Assembly: GCA_015485245.1 (NCBI GenBank)
Contig: WFTY01000050.1
Location: 1 to 6,102, forward strand
DNA from: Anaerolineales bacterium
GTDB taxonomy: Bacteria; Chloroflexota; Anaerolineae; Anaerolineales; UBA11858
Length of the DNA stretch: 6,102 nucleotides
Reading direction: 5' to 3'
Part shown: one piece after another, positions 5,633-6,102 of the stretch
How the letters are laid out: the number at the start of each line of letters is the position of its first letter
Numbering within the stretch: position 1 is the first letter of the stretch
The notes under the pieces: model-generated
Database searches by the model: none
What the model was told of the DNA's origin: nothing
What the model saw: only the letters and a program-made list of their open reading frames with translations
Program-made: the position numbers and the translations under genes

Positions 5633-6102
5633 ATGGAAAAGCAAGTGGCAACATTCGCAGTCAAAAAAGGGCTGGCCCAAATGCTCAAGGGCGGCGTGAT
5701 CATGGACGTGGTGACGCCGGAGCACGCCCGCATCGCCGAGGAGGCCGGCGCGGTGGCCGTCATGGCCCTCGAACGCGTGCCGGCCGATATTCGCGCTCAC
5801 GGCGGGGTGGCGCGCATGAGCGATCCCGGCCTGATCGAGGAGATCATGGCTGCGGTGTCCATCCCGGTGATGGCGAAAGTGCGCATCGGCCATTTCGTGG
5901 AAGCCCAGATTTTGGAAGCCCTGGGCGTGGATTACATTGACGAATCCGAAGTGCTCACCCCCGCCGACGAGGAATTCCACATCAACAAGCACGAGTTCAA
6001 AGTGCCCTTTGTGTGCGGCTGCCGCAACCTGGGCGAGGCGCTGCGCCGCATTGGCGAAGGCGCGGCGATGATCCGCACCAAAGGCGAGGCTGGCACCGGC
6101 GA
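5633..6102 (+). CDS. pdxS: Pyridoxal 5'-phosphate synthase subunit PdxS (Pdx1), 3' partial
   Basis: PdxS is the synthase subunit of the DXP-independent PLP pathway. It condenses ribose 5-phosphate, glyceraldehyde 3-phosphate and ammonia supplied by the glutaminase PdxT; in characterised members, twelve PdxS form the cytoplasmic core. The first 156 codons are visible, about half of the usual ~293, and the frame is open to the right edge. Functional residues are intact: Asp25 ([13 protein letters not shown]), Lys82 ([15 protein letters not shown]), which forms the ribose-phosphate Schiff base, and Lys150 ([10 protein letters not shown]), matching B. subtilis Asp24, Lys81 and Lys149. [17 protein letters not shown] (46-62) is also diagnostic. 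ATG 5633 is supported by AGGAAGG at 5619-5625 with a 7-nt spacer. The gene has its own promoter after the spoVS terminator. pdxT would be expected just downstream but is not in the window. Confidence 0.97.
   Translation, partial: MEKQVATFAVKKGLAQMLKGGVIMDVVTPEHARIAEEAGAVAVMALERVPADIRAHGGVARMSDPGLIEEIMAAVSIPVMAKVRIGHFVEAQILEALGVDYIDESEVLTPADEEFHINKHEFKVPFVCGCRNLGEALRRIGEGAAMIRTKGEAGTG

Noticed and set aside
5582..5992. 136-codon minus-strand frame rich in His and Gly
   Set aside because: Antisense shadow of pdxS, whose own frame is unambiguous.
1..6102. Search for CRISPR arrays, insertion-sequence ends, tRNA/rRNA genes or a defence system
   Set aside because: No regularly spaced repeats, transposase motifs, terminal inverted repeats, tRNA cloverleaf or defence-type domains were seen; the genes are ordinary metabolic and transport functions.

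Overview
The window looks like chromosomal DNA from a GC-rich bacterium with AT-richer promoter regions. A SpoVS homologue and a PdxS-type (DXP-independent) vitamin B6 synthase lie beside FabI and a solute-binding lipoprotein with a Pro/Thr-rich linker. Together these fit a Chloroflexota lineage such as Anaerolineae. That assignment is inference from gene content and style only. Deinococcota or a Firmicutes relative cannot be excluded, and no rRNA or tRNA is present to settle it.

Layout. (1) 1-2894, plus strand: a tight three-gene run of an M42 metallo-aminopeptidase (5' end outside the window), an extracellular solute-binding lipoprotein, and a HEAT-like repeat protein. The gaps are 3 and 9 nt, so this is probably one transcript. 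No transporter permease or ATPase gene is next to the binding protein inside the window. (2) 2898-4731, minus strand: fabI (enoyl-ACP reductase) and, upstream of it, an NAD-dependent sugar-nucleotide epimerase/dehydratase, 97 nt apart. fabI converges on the HEAT gene with only 3 nt between the two stop codons. (3) 4732-4976: a divergent control region. It has an extended -10 promoter candidate for the epimerase on the minus strand and a good sigma70-type promoter for spoVS on the plus strand, bracketed by two copies of a 13-nt direct repeat. (4) 4977-5267: spoVS, then an unusually long trailer ending in a clear intrinsic terminator at 5419-5437. (5) 5491-6102: an inverted repeat, a promoter, a leader hairpin and the first 156 codons of pdxS, which runs off the right edge.

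Functionally these are mostly housekeeping genes: peptide breakdown, solute capture, fatty-acid elongation, nucleotide-sugar conversion, a small Alba-like regulator and PLP synthesis. No mobile element, CRISPR array, phage gene or defence system is visible. The parts least explained by known genes are the non-coding ones: the repeats around the spoVS promoter, the spoVS trailer and the pdxS leader.
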